NCBI GenBank assembly: GCA_017307955.1
Contig: JAFKFV010000016.1
Location: 124,001-188,000, forward strand
Direction: 5' to 3'
DNA: 64,000 bases
DNA from: Allobosea sp.
Lineage (GTDB): Bacteria > Pseudomonadota > Alphaproteobacteria > Rhizobiales > Kaistiaceae
This document shows, one piece after another, positions 27,421 through 37,445 of this stretch (its first letter is position 1; each line of letters opens with the position of its first letter). Below the pieces are notes generated by a model. The model was not told the DNA's origin. It saw only the letters and a program-made list of their open reading frames with translations, and did no database searches. A program made the position numbers and the translations under genes.

Positions 27421-28394
27421 GCGGCACCCGGACGGTTCGGCAGATGGGCGGACAGCGCCTCGAGCACGGCCATTCGGACGGCGACACCCATCTCGACCTG
27501 CTCGCGGATCAGGCTCTGCGCGCCGTCGGCGACCGCCGAGTCGATCTCGACGCCACGATTCATCGGACCCGGATGCATCACGAGCGCGTCCGGCTTCGCG
27601 AAGGCGAGCTTCTCCTGGTCGAGGCCGAAGAAGTGGAAATACTCGCGCACCGACGGCACGAAGGAACCGTCCATCCGCTCGCGCTGCAGGCGCAGCATCA
27701 TGACGATGTCGGCATCGCGCAGCCCGCTCTTCATGTCGGTGAAGATCTCGACGCCGAGCCGGTCGAGCGCCTTCGGCAGCAGCGTCGAGGGACCGACACA
27801 GCGCACCTGCGCGCCGAGCGCGTTGAGCAGCAGGATGTTGGAGCGGGCGACGCGCGAATGCAGGATGTCGCCGCAGATCGCGACGACCAGTTCGCCGAAG
27901 CCGCCCTTGTGGCGTCGGATCGTCAGCGCATCGAGCAGCGCCTGCGTCGGATGCTCATGCGCACCGTCGCCGGCATTGATCACCGAGCAGCCGACCTTCT
28001 GCGCCAGGAGATGCACCGCGCCGGCCGCGTGATGGCGGACGACGAGGATATCGGGGTTCATCGCGTTCAGCGTCATCGCCGTGTCGATGAGCGTCTCGCC
28101 CTTCTTCACCGAGGACGAACCGACGGACATGTTCATGACGTCGGCGCCGAGCCGCTTGCCGGCGAGTTCGAACGAGGACTGCGTCCGCGTCGAGGCCTCG
28201 AAGAAGAGATTGATCTGCGTGCGCCCGCGCAGCACCGCCTTCTTCTTCTCGACCTGACGGCTGATGTCGACCGCCTCCTCGGCGAGATCGAGCAGCGTGA
28301 GGATCTCCGGCGGCGTCAGGCCCTCGATGCCGAGCAGGTGCCTATGGGCGAACGCCGGCAGGCGGGCCGTGGAAGTCGGGTTTTCGCGTGTCAT
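27417..28394 (-). CDS. pyrB: Aspartate carbamoyltransferase catalytic subunit
   Basis: Catalyses carbamoyl phosphate plus aspartate to carbamoyl aspartate in pyrimidine synthesis, 325 aa, cytoplasmic. The carbamoyl phosphate motif [13 protein letters not shown], the loop [20 protein letters not shown] and the aspartate-binding end [13 protein letters not shown] are all present. It leads the operon pyrB-pyrC'-plsY. No regulatory pyrI is nearby, in keeping with the PyrB/PyrC' type of enzyme. Confidence 0.97.
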   Translation of the reverse strand: MTRENPTSTARLPAFAHRHLLGIEGLTPPEILTLLDLAEEAVDISRQVEKKKAVLRGRTQINLFFEASTRTQSSFELAGKRLGADVMNMSVGSSSVKKGETLIDTAMTLNAMNPDILVVRHHAAGAVHLLAQKVGCSVINAGDGAHEHPTQALLDALTIRRHKGGFGELVVAICGDILHSRVARSNILLLNALGAQVRCVGPSTLLPKALDRLGVEIFTDMKSGLRDADIVMMLRLQRERMDGSFVPSVREYFHFFGLDQEKLAFAKPDALVMHPGPMNRGVEIDSAVADGAQSLIREQVEMGVAVRMAVLEALSAHLPNRPGAA

Positions 28395-28586
28395 TTGAAG
28401 GCATCGCTATAGGACCAAAGCCGGGCGCCGGCAAGGCGGGGTCGTGCGCGCCCTGGGGAGAAGCCGGCTCGCCGGCGGCGCTTGACAAGGCGGAGCGCCT
28501 TTGCGTCACTCTCGGTCTTCGCGCGACATCCGGCATCGCCGGGAAGCATAATCAAGCATCGCGCGACTTTTGGGAGGGAAGCCGTC

Positions 28587-29609
28587 ATGACCCGTCTTGC
28601 GGGAACCGTATCGCTTTTGGCTCTTGTCGCGGCGCTCGGCGCGGGCACTGCGCTCGCCGACACCAAGGACAAGAAGATCGCGCTGTCCAACAACTATGCC
28701 GGCAATTCCTGGCGCCAGGCCATGCTGCGCAGCTGGGACAAGGTGACCAAGCCCGCCGTCGAGGCCGGCATCGTCGCCGCCGCCGATCCGTTCACCACGG
28801 CCGAGAACCAGGTGACCGAGCAGGCGGCGCAGATCCAGAATCTCGTGCTGCAGGGCTACAACGCCATCGTGCTCAACGCGGCTTCGCCCGACGCGCTCAA
28901 CGGCGCGGTCAAGGAGGCCTGCGATGCCGGCGTGACCGTCGTCTCGTTCGACGGCATCGTCACCGAGCCCTGCGCCTGGCGCATCGCCGTCGACTTCAAG
29001 CAGATGGGCAAGGACGAGGTCCTCTATCTCAAGGACAAGATCCCGGCCGGCGGCAATGTGCTCGAGATCCGCGGCCTCGCGGGCGTCTTCGTCGACGACG
29101 AAATCTCGAAGGGCATCCACGAGGGCGTCGCCGAGAACCCGCAGTTCAAGATCGTCGGCTCGGTGCATGGCGACTGGGACCAGGCCAAGGCCCAGGCGGC
29201 GGTCGCCGGCATCCTGCCCTCGCTCCCCGACGATATCGTCGCGGTCGTGACGCAGGGCGGCGACGGCTATGGCGCGGCGCAGGCCTTCAAGGCCGCCGGC
29301 CGCAAGATGCCGACCATCATCATGGGCAACCGTCAGGACGAACTCGCCTGGTGGAAGGAGCAGAAGGACGCCAATGGCTACGAGACCATGTCGGTCTCGA
29401 TCGCGCCCGGCGTCTCGACGCTCGCCTTCTGGGTGGCGCAGCAGATCCTCGACGGCAAGGAAGTGCCGAAGGATCTCGTGGTGCCGTTCCTGCGCATCGA
29501 CCAGGGCACGCTCGAGAAGAGCCTCGAGACCACCGAAAAGGGTGGCGTCGCCAATGTCGAATACTCGGCTGAGGACGCGCAGAAGGTCGTCGACGCCGCC
29601 AAGAAGTGA
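28587..29609 (+). CDS. Sugar ABC transporter substrate-binding protein
   Basis: Periplasmic type-1 binding protein of a CUT2 importer, 340 aa. The ATG at 28587, with GGGAGGGAA upstream, begins a signal peptide (MTRLAGTVSLLALVAALGAG, cleavage near ALA-DT). The mature fold reads KIALSNNYAGNSWRQAM, QAAQIQNLVLQGYNAIVLNA, VVSFDGIV, VLEIRGLAGVFVDDE, VVTQGGDGYGAAQAF, as in ribose/xylose binders. A TTGACA at 28482-28487 is a candidate -35. It heads the operon with the ATPase and two permeases that follow. The sugar cannot be predicted. Confidence 0.93.
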   Translation: MTRLAGTVSLLALVAALGAGTALADTKDKKIALSNNYAGNSWRQAMLRSWDKVTKPAVEAGIVAAADPFTTAENQVTEQAAQIQNLVLQGYNAIVLNAASPDALNGAVKEACDAGVTVVSFDGIVTEPCAWRIAVDFKQMGKDEVLYLKDKIPAGGNVLEIRGLAGVFVDDEISKGIHEGVAENPQFKIVGSVHGDWDQAKAQAAVAGILPSLPDDIVAVVTQGGDGYGAAQAFKAAGRKMPTIIMGNRQDELAWWKEQKDANGYETMSVSIAPGVSTLAFWVAQQILDGKEVPKDLVVPFLRIDQGTLEKSLETTEKGGVANVEYSAEDAQKVVDAAKK

Positions 29610-29701
29610 CGGCTGATGCCTGAATGATCGGCCGCCGCCGGCCCGTCCGGCGGCGGCCTTCTTCGACAGAGACCCTTCCTTCGCCGGGATCGCCGCTCGC
29701 C

Positions 29702-31165
29702 ATGACCGGACCCTCGCCCTTCATCCGCCTTGAGGACGTCCGCAAGAGCTTCGGCGCCGTGCGGGCGCTTCAGGGCGTCGACCTTTCCTGCAGCGCCGGG
29801 GAATGCATCGGGCTCGTCGGCCATAACGGCGCCGGCAAGTCGACGCTGATGAACCTTCTCGCCGGCGTCTTCGGAGCCGAAGGGCGCATGGCGATCGACG
29901 GCGAGGATGTCGGCGGCCGGCATACCGTCGCCTCGGCGCAGGCGCAGGGCATCCGCTGCGTCTTCCAGGAACTGTCGCTCTGCCCCAACCTGACCGTCGC
30001 CGAGAACGCGCGCGTCATGCATCGCGCATTGAAGGGCTTCGGATGGCGCAAGCGCGCCGGCGCGCTCATCACCGCCAAGCTCGACCAGGTCTTTCCCGGC
30101 CACGGCATCGGCGCCTCCGACATCGTCGGCGACCTGCCGATCGCGCGGCGCCAGATGGTCGAGATCGCCCGCGCCTTCACCGTCACCGACGCGCCGGCCC
30201 GCCTCGTCATTCTAGACGAACCGACCTCCTCGCTCGATGCGCATCAGGCGAGCCAGCTGCTCGCCTATGTCCGCCGCTTCGTCGCCGAAGGCGGCGCGGT
30301 GGTGCTGATCTCGCATCTCCTCGGCGAAATCCTCGCGGCGGCCGACCGCGTCGTCGTGATGAAGGACGGCCGCGTCGTCGCCGAGCGGCCAGCGTCGGAA
30401 TTCACCCGCTCGAGCCTCGTCGCGGCGATGGGCACCGTCGCCCGCGAGGAAGCGGAGGAGCGCGCCGCCGTCACCGGACGTCGCGGCGGCGATGCGCCGA
30501 CACGGGTCCGGGCCCGCGCGGCGGCGGGCGGCGTCGACCTCATCGCCCACCGAGGAGAGATCGTCGGCCTTGCCGGCCTCGGGGGACAGGGCCAGTCCGA
30601 GATGCTGATCCGCATCTTCGACGCCGCGCGGCGCACGGTTCCGGGCATCACCGTTGAGGGTGGCTCCGCCCTCGTCGCCGGCGATCGTCAGACCGACGGC
30701 GTGTTCCCGCTCTGGTCGATCGCAGAGAACATCACCATCACCTCGCTGAACCGCCTCAAGCGCGGCATCCTCATCGACAGCGGCAAGACGGACGCGATGG
30801 CCGAGGACTGGAAGGCGCGCATCGGCATCCGCACGCCGGACATCCACAATCCGATCCTTTCGCTCTCGGGCGGCAACCAGCAAAAGGCGCTGTTCGCCCG
30901 CGCGCTCGGCTCGACCGCCGAAACCGTCCTGATGGACGACCCGATGCGCGGCGTCGACATCGGCACCAAGCAGGAGGTCTACGGCATGATCCGCGCCGAG
31001 GCCGAGCGCGGCCGCACCTTCCTCTGGTACACGACCGAGATGGACGAGCTGAAGCACTGCGATCATGTCTATGTCTTCCGCGACCAGCGCATCGTCGCCG
31101 ACCTTTCGCGCGCCGAGCTGACCGAGGAACGCGTGCTGCATGCCTCCTTCGAGGAGGTCGCCTGA
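29702..31165 (+). CDS. Sugar ABC transporter ATP-binding protein
   Basis: CUT2 ATPase with two nucleotide-binding domains, 487 aa. First domain: Walker [16 protein letters not shown]-loop [10 protein letters not shown], Walker [12 protein letters not shown], but its signature is weak ([12 protein letters not shown]). Second domain: Walker A degenerate ([11 protein letters not shown], usual for CUT2), signature LSGGNQQK intact, Walker [11 protein letters not shown], where the usual catalytic Glu is Asp. ATG at 29702 follows the binding protein by 92 bp, and the stop overlaps the next ATG (TGATG). Hydrolysis is probably driven by the complementary halves. Confidence 0.93.
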   Translation: MTGPSPFIRLEDVRKSFGAVRALQGVDLSCSAGECIGLVGHNGAGKSTLMNLLAGVFGAEGRMAIDGEDVGGRHTVASAQAQGIRCVFQELSLCPNLTVAENARVMHRALKGFGWRKRAGALITAKLDQVFPGHGIGASDIVGDLPIARRQMVEIARAFTVTDAPARLVILDEPTSSLDAHQASQLLAYVRRFVAEGGAVVLISHLLGEILAAADRVVVMKDGRVVAERPASEFTRSSLVAAMGTVAREEAEERAAVTGRRGGDAPTRVRARAAAGGVDLIAHRGEIVGLAGLGGQGQSEMLIRIFDAARRTVPGITVEGGSALVAGDRQTDGVFPLWSIAENITITSLNRLKRGILIDSGKTDAMAEDWKARIGIRTPDIHNPILSLSGGNQQKALFARALGSTAETVLMDDPMRGVDIGTKQEVYGMIRAEAERGRTFLWYTTEMDELKHCDHVYVFRDQRIVADLSRAELTEERVLHASFEEVA

Positions 31166-32175
31166 TGCGTCTCACCGCCCGCCAGCTGCGCACGCTCCTT
31201 CCGGCGCTGTCGCTCGTCGTCCTGCTCGCTGCGATCTTCTATCTGCAGCCGCGGGCGATGAGCTATGTCGGCTTCAACCTGATGCTCAACCTCGCCATCC
31301 CGATCGCGCTGGCGACGGTGGCGCAGATGTGCGTCATCACGGTCAACGACCTCGACCTCTCGATCGGCACCTATGTCGGCTTCGTCGCCTGCGTCGGCGC
31401 GACGCTGCTCTCGGGCGGCATGGGCGCGCTGCCGGTCGTCAAGGAATTGCAGGCCTCGGGCGCCCTCCCCGCGACGCTGCCATGGATCATGCAGACGCCG
31501 CTCGTCGGCGTCGTGGCGCTCGTCTTCGGCATCGCCGTCTATGCGGCGCTCGGCGCGCTGATCCACTGGCGCAACCTGCCCTCGATCGTCGTGACGCTCG
31601 GCATGTCCTTCGTCTGGCTCGGTCTTTCGGTGCTGATCCTGCCGGTTCCCGGCGGCCAGGCCCCCGCCTTCCTGCGCTCGCTGATGACGCTGAAGCCGGC
31701 CTACATTCCGTTCCCGATCATCGCGGCGATCGTCATCGCCATCCTCGCCAATCTCCTCCTGATGCACACCTCCTATGGCGCGGTGCTGCGCGGCGCCGGC
31801 GGCAATCCGAAGGCCATCGAGCGCGCCGGCTGGTCGCTGCTCAAGGTCAAGATGACGATGTTCGCGCTGGCCGGCTTCTTCGGCATGCTGGCCGGGCTGT
31901 CGCTGGTCGGCCTCACCACCTCGGGCGACGCCAATATCGCGCTGCGCTACACGCTGCTCTCGATCGCCGGCGTGATCCTCGGCGGCGGCGAGTTCGTCGG
32001 CGGCCGCATCTCGCCTGTGGGCGCGGTGATCGGCGCCGTGACGCTGACGCTCGCCGGCTCGTTCCTGTCCTTCATGCGCATCTCGCCGGACTGGCAGATC
32101 GGGGCGCAGGGCGCCATCCTCATCATCGTGCTCGCTGCGCGCACGCTGATCGACCGTGCGGAGCGCCGCAGATGA
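31165..32175 (+). CDS. Sugar ABC transporter permease
   Basis: First permease of the CUT2 importer, 336 aa, inner membrane, with eight to ten hydrophobic segments. Family motifs include MCVITVNDLDLSIGTYVGFV (the VGGIDLSVG-like signature) and LRYTLLSIAGVILGGGEFVGG near the C-terminus. The segment GNPKAIERAGWSLLKVKMTMF is the cytoplasmic loop that contacts the ATPase. Starts within the stop of the ATPase gene and overlaps the next permease by 4 bp, so translation is coupled. Confidence 0.93.
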   Translation: MRLTARQLRTLLPALSLVVLLAAIFYLQPRAMSYVGFNLMLNLAIPIALATVAQMCVITVNDLDLSIGTYVGFVACVGATLLSGGMGALPVVKELQASGALPATLPWIMQTPLVGVVALVFGIAVYAALGALIHWRNLPSIVVTLGMSFVWLGLSVLILPVPGGQAPAFLRSLMTLKPAYIPFPIIAAIVIAILANLLLMHTSYGAVLRGAGGNPKAIERAGWSLLKVKMTMFALAGFFGMLAGLSLVGLTTSGDANIALRYTLLSIAGVILGGGEFVGGRISPVGAVIGAVTLTLAGSFLSFMRISPDWQIGAQGAILIIVLAARTLIDRAERRR

Positions 32176-33122
32176 ACAGCTTCCTGCGCAATCTCGCCGG
32201 CCGGCCCTGGCTCTGGGCCTATGTCGCGGCGATCGCCGTCTGGCTCGTGATCGTCGCCTTCACCGGCGGGCGCGGCGGCGGCGAGGTGCTGACCGCCGCC
32301 TTCACCTTCGCCACCTTCTCGGTGATCGTCGGCATCGGGCAGATGTATGTCGTCACGCTCGGACCGGGCAATGTCGACCTCTCGATCCCGGCGACCATCA
32401 CGCTCGCGGGCGCCGTCGCCACCAAGGTGATGGACACGCAGAACGGCATGATCCTCACCGGTCTACTGATCGCGCTCGCCTGCGGCGTCGCGGTCGGCAT
32501 CGCCAACTATGCACTCATCTGGCTGCTGCGCATTCCCCCGATCATCGCCACGCTGTCGTCGAGCTTCCTCGTCCAGTCGGTGGCCATCGCCTATGGCCGC
32601 GGCATCCGCATCAAGCCGCCGCCGGCGCTGGCCGATTTTACCACGGCGCAGGTGTTGGGCATGCCGGTCCTGGCGATCTGCATCATCGCGCTCGCCGCCT
32701 TCATGGAACTCGTGCTCCGCCGAACGCTCTATGGCCGCTGGGTGACCGCCATCGGCCAGAACATCCGCGCCGCGCGCCTCGCCGGCGTCGATGTCGGGCG
32801 GACGCGCTTCTATGCCTATGTCATGAGCGCCGTGTTCGCGGGCCTCTGCGGCTATCTCCTGTCGGGCTTTTCAGGCGGCTCGTCGCTCTCGATGGGCGAG
32901 GAATATCTCCTGACCTCGATCGCCCTCGTCGTGATCGGCGGCTCCTCGGTGGCGGGCGGCAATTCCAACGTTCCCGGCCTCTGGGGGGCGGCGCTGTTCC
33001 TGTTCCTCGTCGTCACCATGCTGAACACCTACGGCTTCGGCGCGGGGCTCCGATATCTCGCGACGGGGCTCATCATCATCGCGGTCATCGTCGCCGCCAG
33101 CGCGCGGCGGCCGGCCCGCTGA
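32172..33122 (+). CDS. Sugar ABC transporter permease
   Basis: Second permease of the same importer, 316 aa. It starts at the ATG overlapping the previous stop (ATGA). About eight to ten hydrophobic segments; family signature TLGPGNVDLSIPATITLAG, coupling loop GQNIRAARLAGVDVGRTRFY, and the conserved end SIALVVIGGSSVAGG. Two different permease genes mean a heterodimeric channel. The operon ends here; a small hairpin-poor gap of 73 bp precedes the next gene. Confidence 0.93.
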   Translation: MNSFLRNLAGRPWLWAYVAAIAVWLVIVAFTGGRGGGEVLTAAFTFATFSVIVGIGQMYVVTLGPGNVDLSIPATITLAGAVATKVMDTQNGMILTGLLIALACGVAVGIANYALIWLLRIPPIIATLSSSFLVQSVAIAYGRGIRIKPPPALADFTTAQVLGMPVLAICIIALAAFMELVLRRTLYGRWVTAIGQNIRAARLAGVDVGRTRFYAYVMSAVFAGLCGYLLSGFSGGSSLSMGEEYLLTSIALVVIGGSSVAGGNSNVPGLWGAALFLFLVVTMLNTYGFGAGLRYLATGLIIIAVIVAASARRPAR

Positions 33123-33195
33123 AGACGGCGGCGGTCTGCCGCGCTTGTCTCCTCGCGCTCCGCCACGATATGACGGTGAACAGAGGAGTGCTCCG

Positions 33196-33645
33196 ATGAG
33201 CGAATGGACGGGTCAGGCTGACACGGCGAAGGCGGCGCGGCCCTATCGCTCGCCCTGGCGCGCCATGGCGCGCGGCTTCGCCTGCCGCTGCCCTGAATGC
33301 GGCAAGGGGCGCATGTTCAACGGCTATCTGACCGTGGTCGATCGCTGCGAGGTCTGCGGCGAGGACCTTTCGCATCAGCGCGCCGACGATGCGCCGCCCT
33401 ATTTCACGATCGTCGCCGTCGGCCACATCATCGTGCCGCTGATCCTGATCGTCGAGACGGCGTTCCATCTCTCCAATTTCACCCATCTCGCCATCTGGCT
33501 GCCGCTGACGCTGATCTTGACTCTCGCCCTGCTCCGACCGATCAAGGGGGCCGTCGTCGGCCTGCAATGGGCGCTGTATATGCACGGCTTCGATCCCGAC
33601 CACCGGGAGGATGCCGAGGCGCCCTGGCAGCCGGATATCGGCTAG
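33196..33645 (+). CDS. DUF983 family membrane protein
   Basis: 149 aa. The ATG at 33196 has GAGGAG upstream and gives the family start. The N-terminal part carries two CxxC motifs (CRCPECGKG and CEVCGEDLS) that could bind zinc, followed by the family signature ADDAPPYFTIVAVGHIIVPL and two hydrophobic segments (~70-95 and ~100-120). DUF983 proteins are found near cytochrome oxidase genes in many alphaproteobacteria, but that context is absent here. Function unknown. Confidence 0.92.
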   Translation: MSEWTGQADTAKAARPYRSPWRAMARGFACRCPECGKGRMFNGYLTVVDRCEVCGEDLSHQRADDAPPYFTIVAVGHIIVPLILIVETAFHLSNFTHLAIWLPLTLILTLALLRPIKGAVVGLQWALYMHGFDPDHREDAEAPWQPDIG

Positions 33646-33741
33646 CGGCTGCAAGCAACGCGCATCGCGCGAAAGGTGCGGCCGCGGCTCCTGTCCGCTG
33701 CCCCAGCGCCTTCCCGTTCCCCTGCCCCGAAAGGCGAGGCG

Positions 33742-34917
33742 ATGACAAGCGAAGCTATGCGCGGCGAAGCACCCGGCGCTGCCGGCGGCGGCATCTCCGG
33801 CCTCGTGGCGGCGATCGGCTCGATCGCGGCCGTCGGCCTCGGATTCTCGATCACGCTGCCCCTCCTCGCGCTGACGCTCGAGGATCGCGGCATCTCCTCC
33901 ACCTGGATCGGCCTCAACACGGCCTTCTGGGGCCTTGCCTCGCTGGCGATCACGCCCTTCATCCCGCGCCTCGCCGGCAGGGTCGGCACCGGGCTGCTGC
34001 TGGCCCTTTCGATCGGCGTGCTGGCGATCTGCCTGCCTGTCTTCTTCCTGTCGCCGTTCTGGCTGTGGTTTCCGCTCCGCCTCGTCGCCGGCGCAGCGCT
34101 CACCATCACTTTCGTGCTCTCGGAATTCTGGATTTCGAGCGCCGCGCCGCCGGAGCGCCGCGGCATCATCATGGGCATCTACGCGACCGTGCTCTCGGCC
34201 GGCTTCGCGCTCGGTCCGGCGATCCTGTCGTTGACCGGCACGCGCGGCTTCACACCGTTCCTGACCGGCAGCGCCGTGCTCTTCCTGGGCACGCTGCCCG
34301 TCCTCATCGGCATGGGCGTCGCCCCGAAGCTCACCCATCACGCCGGCGGATCGTTCCGCCGCTTCCTGTTCCTCGCCCCCGCCGCGACGGGCGCTTCGCT
34401 CTTGTTCGGCGTCGTCGAGAGCGGAGCCTTCTCGCTGCTGCCGCTCTATGGCCAGCGCGTCGGGCACGACCGCGAGACCGTGATCCTGCTCGGCATCGCA
34501 GCCACGATCGGCAACATCGTGCTGCAGATGCCGATGGGCCTCCTGTCCGACCGGGTTGACCGGCGCAAGTTGCTGTTCGGCATCGCGTTGGTCGGCCTCG
34601 CCGGAACAATGCTGCTGCCGCTGGTTTCGGCCTCGTTCTGGCCCTTCATGCTGACGCTCGGGCTCTGGGGCGGCATCGTCGGGTCGCTCTATACGGTCGG
34701 CCTCGCCCATCTCGGCGCGCGATTCTCCGGCGCCGACCTTGCCGCGGCCAATGCCGCCTTCATCTTCTGCTATTCGCTCGGCGGCCTCGTGGGGCCGGCG
34801 ACGATCGGCGGGGCGATGGATATCCTCGATCCGCACGGCTTCGAGGCGGCACTGGCGGTGTTCTTCGTCGCCTATCTGGTTCTCGTCCTCACCCGCATCC
34901 GCAGCGCGGGACGTTGA
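33742..34917 (+). CDS. MFS transporter
   Basis: Major facilitator superfamily permease, 391 aa with about twelve hydrophobic segments. The loop 2-3 motif is partial (RLAGRVGTG), and the second-half counterpart reads [13 protein letters not shown], a good MFS motif A. The substrate is unknown; the family often exports drugs or sugars. It starts at ATG 33742, 96 bp after DUF983, in the same direction. No regulator is adjacent. Confidence 0.9.
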   Translation: MTSEAMRGEAPGAAGGGISGLVAAIGSIAAVGLGFSITLPLLALTLEDRGISSTWIGLNTAFWGLASLAITPFIPRLAGRVGTGLLLALSIGVLAICLPVFFLSPFWLWFPLRLVAGAALTITFVLSEFWISSAAPPERRGIIMGIYATVLSAGFALGPAILSLTGTRGFTPFLTGSAVLFLGTLPVLIGMGVAPKLTHHAGGSFRRFLFLAPAATGASLLFGVVESGAFSLLPLYGQRVGHDRETVILLGIAATIGNIVLQMPMGLLSDRVDRRKLLFGIALVGLAGTMLLPLVSASFWPFMLTLGLWGGIVGSLYTVGLAHLGARFSGADLAAANAAFIFCYSLGGLVGPATIGGAMDILDPHGFEAALAVFFVAYLVLVLTRIRSAGR

Positions 34918-34941
34918 CCACGGATTTGCCGCCGACTTTCC

Positions 34942-34969
34942 TTGACTTTCGGCTTCATATCCGTAGGGT
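34942..34969 (+). promoter_or_regulatory. Candidate promoter of rpmG
   Basis: TTGACT at 34942-34947 and TAGGGT at 34964-34969 with a 16-bp spacer, about 60 bp upstream of the rpmG ATG. The -35 is strong, the -10 is weak, as is common in alphaproteobacteria. Confidence 0.4.
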
Positions 34970-35027
34970 GCGCCCACATTTCCTGCTGGCGGGGCTCGTC
35001 CCGGCCGGATGCATTCAGAGGTTCGCC

Positions 35028-35195
35028 ATGGCCAAGGCCACCACCATCAAGATCCGGCTCGTCAGCTCGGCCGACACCGGTTTCTTCTACGTCACCAAGA
35101 AGAACTCGCGCACCATGACCGAGAAGTTCTCGGTCAAGAAGTACGACCCGGTTGCTCGCAAGCATGTCGAGTTCCGCGAGGCCAAGATCAAGTAA
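35028..35195 (+). CDS. rpmG: Ribosomal protein bL33
   Basis: Large-subunit ribosomal protein L33, 55 aa. The start [20 protein letters not shown] and the end [18 protein letters not shown] are typical of the alphaproteobacterial, cysteine-free form (no CxxC zinc motif). It is monocistronic with its own promoter and a strong terminator directly behind. Confidence 0.98.
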   Translation: MAKATTIKIRLVSSADTGFFYVTKKNSRTMTEKFSVKKYDPVARKHVEFREAKIK

Positions 35196-35223
35196 GCCCT
35201 TCCGCCGCAAGGCAGGACGGTTC

Positions 35224-35253
35224 AAGGCGCCGCTTCGCGGCGCCTTTTCTTTT
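35224..35253 (+). terminator. Rho-independent terminator of rpmG
   Basis: A perfect 10-bp stem (AAGGCGCCGC / GCGGCGCCTT) with a TTC loop, followed by TTCTTTT, 28 bp after the rpmG stop. The symmetrical stem may also serve the convergent pleD transcript. Confidence 0.9.
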
Positions 35254-35274
35254 GCCGACGCGGTGGAGAATGGG

Positions 35275-36648
35275 TCAGGCGACCGCGGCGGCGACGCGGT
35301 TGCGTCCCTCGCGCTTGGCGCGATAGAGCGCCTCGTCGGCGCGGCGCAGCAGCGTCTCCGGCGTGTCGCCGCGTCCGGAGCGCGCCGAAAGGCCGATCGA
35401 GACCGTGACGGCCAGTTGCTGCTCGCCGCCCTCGATCAGGAAGGGCTGCGCGGCGATCCGCTCGCGAATCCGCTCGCCGACGACCTCGGCGATGCGGATA
35501 TCGGTATCGGGCATCACGACGACGAACTCCTCGCCGCCGAGCCGGCAGACGAGATCCATGCTGCGCACGGTGCGGCGGATCCGGCGCGAGAACTCGCGCA
35601 GCACGTCGTCGCCGGCGTCGTGGCCATGCGTGTCGTTGACCGCCTTGAAGAAATCGATGTCGAGCAGGAGCACCGAAAGCGGCCGCTGGCGCTGCGTCGC
35701 CTGGTCGACGAGACCGGCGAGATGGCGTTCCAGATAGCGGCGATTATGCAGGCCGGTCAGCCCGTCGGTGATCGCCATTTCCATGGTCAGATGCACGCTG
35801 TCGCGCAGCCGTTCCATGAAGCGGCTGCGGCGCACCTGCGTACGCACGCGGGCCAGCATCTCGTTGCGGTCGATCGGCGCCAGCAGATAGTCGTTCACGC
35901 CGAGATCGAGGCCCCGCACCAGGCGATGCGTCTCGTCGGCCTGTGCCACGACGAGAATCGGCAACAGCCGCGTCCGCTCCAGCGAGCGGATTTGCGAGCA
36001 CAGCCTGAGCCCGTCGAAACCGTCGAGATCGAGGCTGACGATGACGAGGTCGTAAGGCCCCTCCGCGATGCGGAACAGCGCCTCCTGCGGGTCGCTCTCG
36101 GCATCGACGCGATGCCCCGCCTCGGCGAGACCTTCGACGATGCGGCTGCGGCGCGAGGGCTTGTCCTCGACGAGGAGGATACGGCCGTGGTCGCCCGAGG
36201 CGACGGCGCCGTCAAAGGGATCGGCCATGCCGAGTTCGCTCGATGCCGAGGCGCGCACCATCAGCTGGTCGGTCAGCGTCTTAAGGCGCACGAGGCTCTT
36301 CACCCGCGTGATGAGCGCGAGCTCGTTGATCGGCTTGGTCAGGAAGTCGTCGGCGCCGGCCTCAAGGCCCCTCAGCCGGTCGGAGGGCTGGTCGAGCGCG
36401 GTGACGATGATGACGGGAAGCTGAGCGGTCTGCGGGTTCTGCTTCAGCCGCCGGCAGACCTCGAGCCCGTCCATGCCCGGCATCATGACGTCGAGCAGCA
36501 CGAGATCGCAGAGCCCGCGCGCGCAGACGGCGAGCGCCTCTTCGCCGTTCGAGGCCGTCACGACCTCGAAATATTCGGCGTTGAGCATCGCCTCGAGCAG
36601 CTTGACGTTCGCCGGCTGGTCGTCGACCACGAGGACGCGGGCGGTCAT
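35275..36648 (-). CDS. pleD: PleD-type response regulator with diguanylate cyclase domain
   Basis: Diguanylate cyclase of the PleD type, 457 aa. REC1 (1-120) has the phospho-acceptor D53 (LVLLDVMMPG) and K-containing FLTKPI. REC2 (~155-275) is degenerate at the acceptor (LVIVSLDLDG). The C-terminal GGDEF domain carries an intact active site GGEEF and an inhibitory I-site RSMD five residues before it. In Caulobacter PleD makes c-di-GMP during polar development. The ATG overlaps the divK stop by one base (TGATG), giving the classic divK-pleD operon. Confidence 0.96.
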   Translation of the reverse strand: MTARVLVVDDQPANVKLLEAMLNAEYFEVVTASNGEEALAVCARGLCDLVLLDVMMPGMDGLEVCRRLKQNPQTAQLPVIIVTALDQPSDRLRGLEAGADDFLTKPINELALITRVKSLVRLKTLTDQLMVRASASSELGMADPFDGAVASGDHGRILLVEDKPSRRSRIVEGLAEAGHRVDAESDPQEALFRIAEGPYDLVIVSLDLDGFDGLRLCSQIRSLERTRLLPILVVAQADETHRLVRGLDLGVNDYLLAPIDRNEMLARVRTQVRRSRFMERLRDSVHLTMEMAITDGLTGLHNRRYLERHLAGLVDQATQRQRPLSVLLLDIDFFKAVNDTHGHDAGDDVLREFSRRIRRTVRSMDLVCRLGGEEFVVVMPDTDIRIAEVVGERIRERIAAQPFLIEGGEQQLAVTVSIGLSARSGRGDTPETLLRRADEALYRAKREGRNRVAAAVA

Positions 36649-37019
36649 CAGGCGTCCCCCAGATAAGCCTTCACCGTCTCGATGAACTTGGTCACCGAAA
36701 TCGGCTTGGAGAGATAGGCCTCGCAGCCCCCCTGGCGGATGCGTTCCTCGTCGCCCTTCATCGCGAAGGCGGTGACGGCGATGATCGGGATGGCGCGAAG
36801 CTCGTCGTCCTCCTTGATCCATTTCGTCACTTCGAGGCCGGAGACCTCGGGAAGCTGGATATCCATGAGGATCAGGTCTGGGCGGTGGCGGCGCGCGAGA
36901 TCCAGCGCTTCCAGGCCATTGCGGGTCTGGATGATGTTGTATCCATGCGCTTCGAGCAGATCGTGGAAGAGCTTCATGTTCAGCTCGTTGTCTTCCACGA
37001 CCAGTACGGTCTTCGCCAT
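36648..37019 (-). CDS. divK: Single-domain response regulator DivK
   Basis: Receiver-only regulator of cell polarity and CtrA activity, 123 aa. Acidic pocket E9/D10, phospho-acceptor D53 ([13 protein letters not shown]), switch T in AVTAFAM and K in YLSKPISV are conserved. In Caulobacter DivK~P acts through DivL to inhibit CckA and so CtrA. It leads the divK-pleD operon. The upstream gap contains a TTAA half-site (37113-37116) and a GATTC at 37128-37132, so CtrA and CcrM control are possible. Confidence 0.97.
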   Translation of the reverse strand: MAKTVLVVEDNELNMKLFHDLLEAHGYNIIQTRNGLEALDLARRHRPDLILMDIQLPEVSGLEVTKWIKEDDELRAIPIIAVTAFAMKGDEERIRQGGCEAYLSKPISVTKFIETVKAYLGDA

Positions 37020-37151
37020 CCGAACTCGGCCTCCACCCCGTCCGGTCGTCCCGGCGCGCGGCTCCTCCAGAGGGGCAGTCGGCCACCGGCCGACCGTTTG
37101 GTGGTATTCGGCTTAAGTTCTAGCGACGATTCGTTTCGGAAAGGGAAATGC

Positions 37152-37445
37152 ATGATCCGCGACCGGGAGCCGCCGATGACGATCGAAGGCGCCGAGGCGC
37201 TGGCGATCCGCGCCCTCGCCTTCCTGGCCGGCGAGCCCGAGGAACTCGGCCGCTTCCTCGCACTGACGGGTATCGGCCCCGAAATGCTGCGCAGCGCCGC
37301 CGCCGATCCCGGCTTCCTGGCGGCGGTGCTGGAGCACTTCATGGAGAACGAGCCGCTTCTCCTCGTCTTCGCCGCGCGCGAGAATGTCCGCCCGACTTTG
37401 ATCGCCGCCGCCCGCTACCTGCTCGACCGCGAGATCACCGACTGA
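37152..37445 (+). CDS. DUF3572 family protein
   Basis: 97-aa soluble, helical protein, divergent from divK. It matches DUF3572: ALAIRALAFLAGEPEELGRF, LTGIGPEMLRSAAADPGFLA and VLEHFMENEPLLLVFAA. ATG 37152 is used; ATG 37176 (MTIEGAE) is an alternative. Its function is unknown, though its place beside divK is kept in many Hyphomicrobiales. It overlaps the next gene by one base (TGATG). Confidence 0.9.
   Translation: MIRDREPPMTIEGAEALAIRALAFLAGEPEELGRFLALTGIGPEMLRSAAADPGFLAAVLEHFMENEPLLLVFAARENVRPTLIAAARYLLDREITD

Noticed and set aside
33085..34977. 630-codon minus-strand frame
   Set aside because: Antisense to DUF983 and the MFS gene; Arg/Glu-rich shadow.
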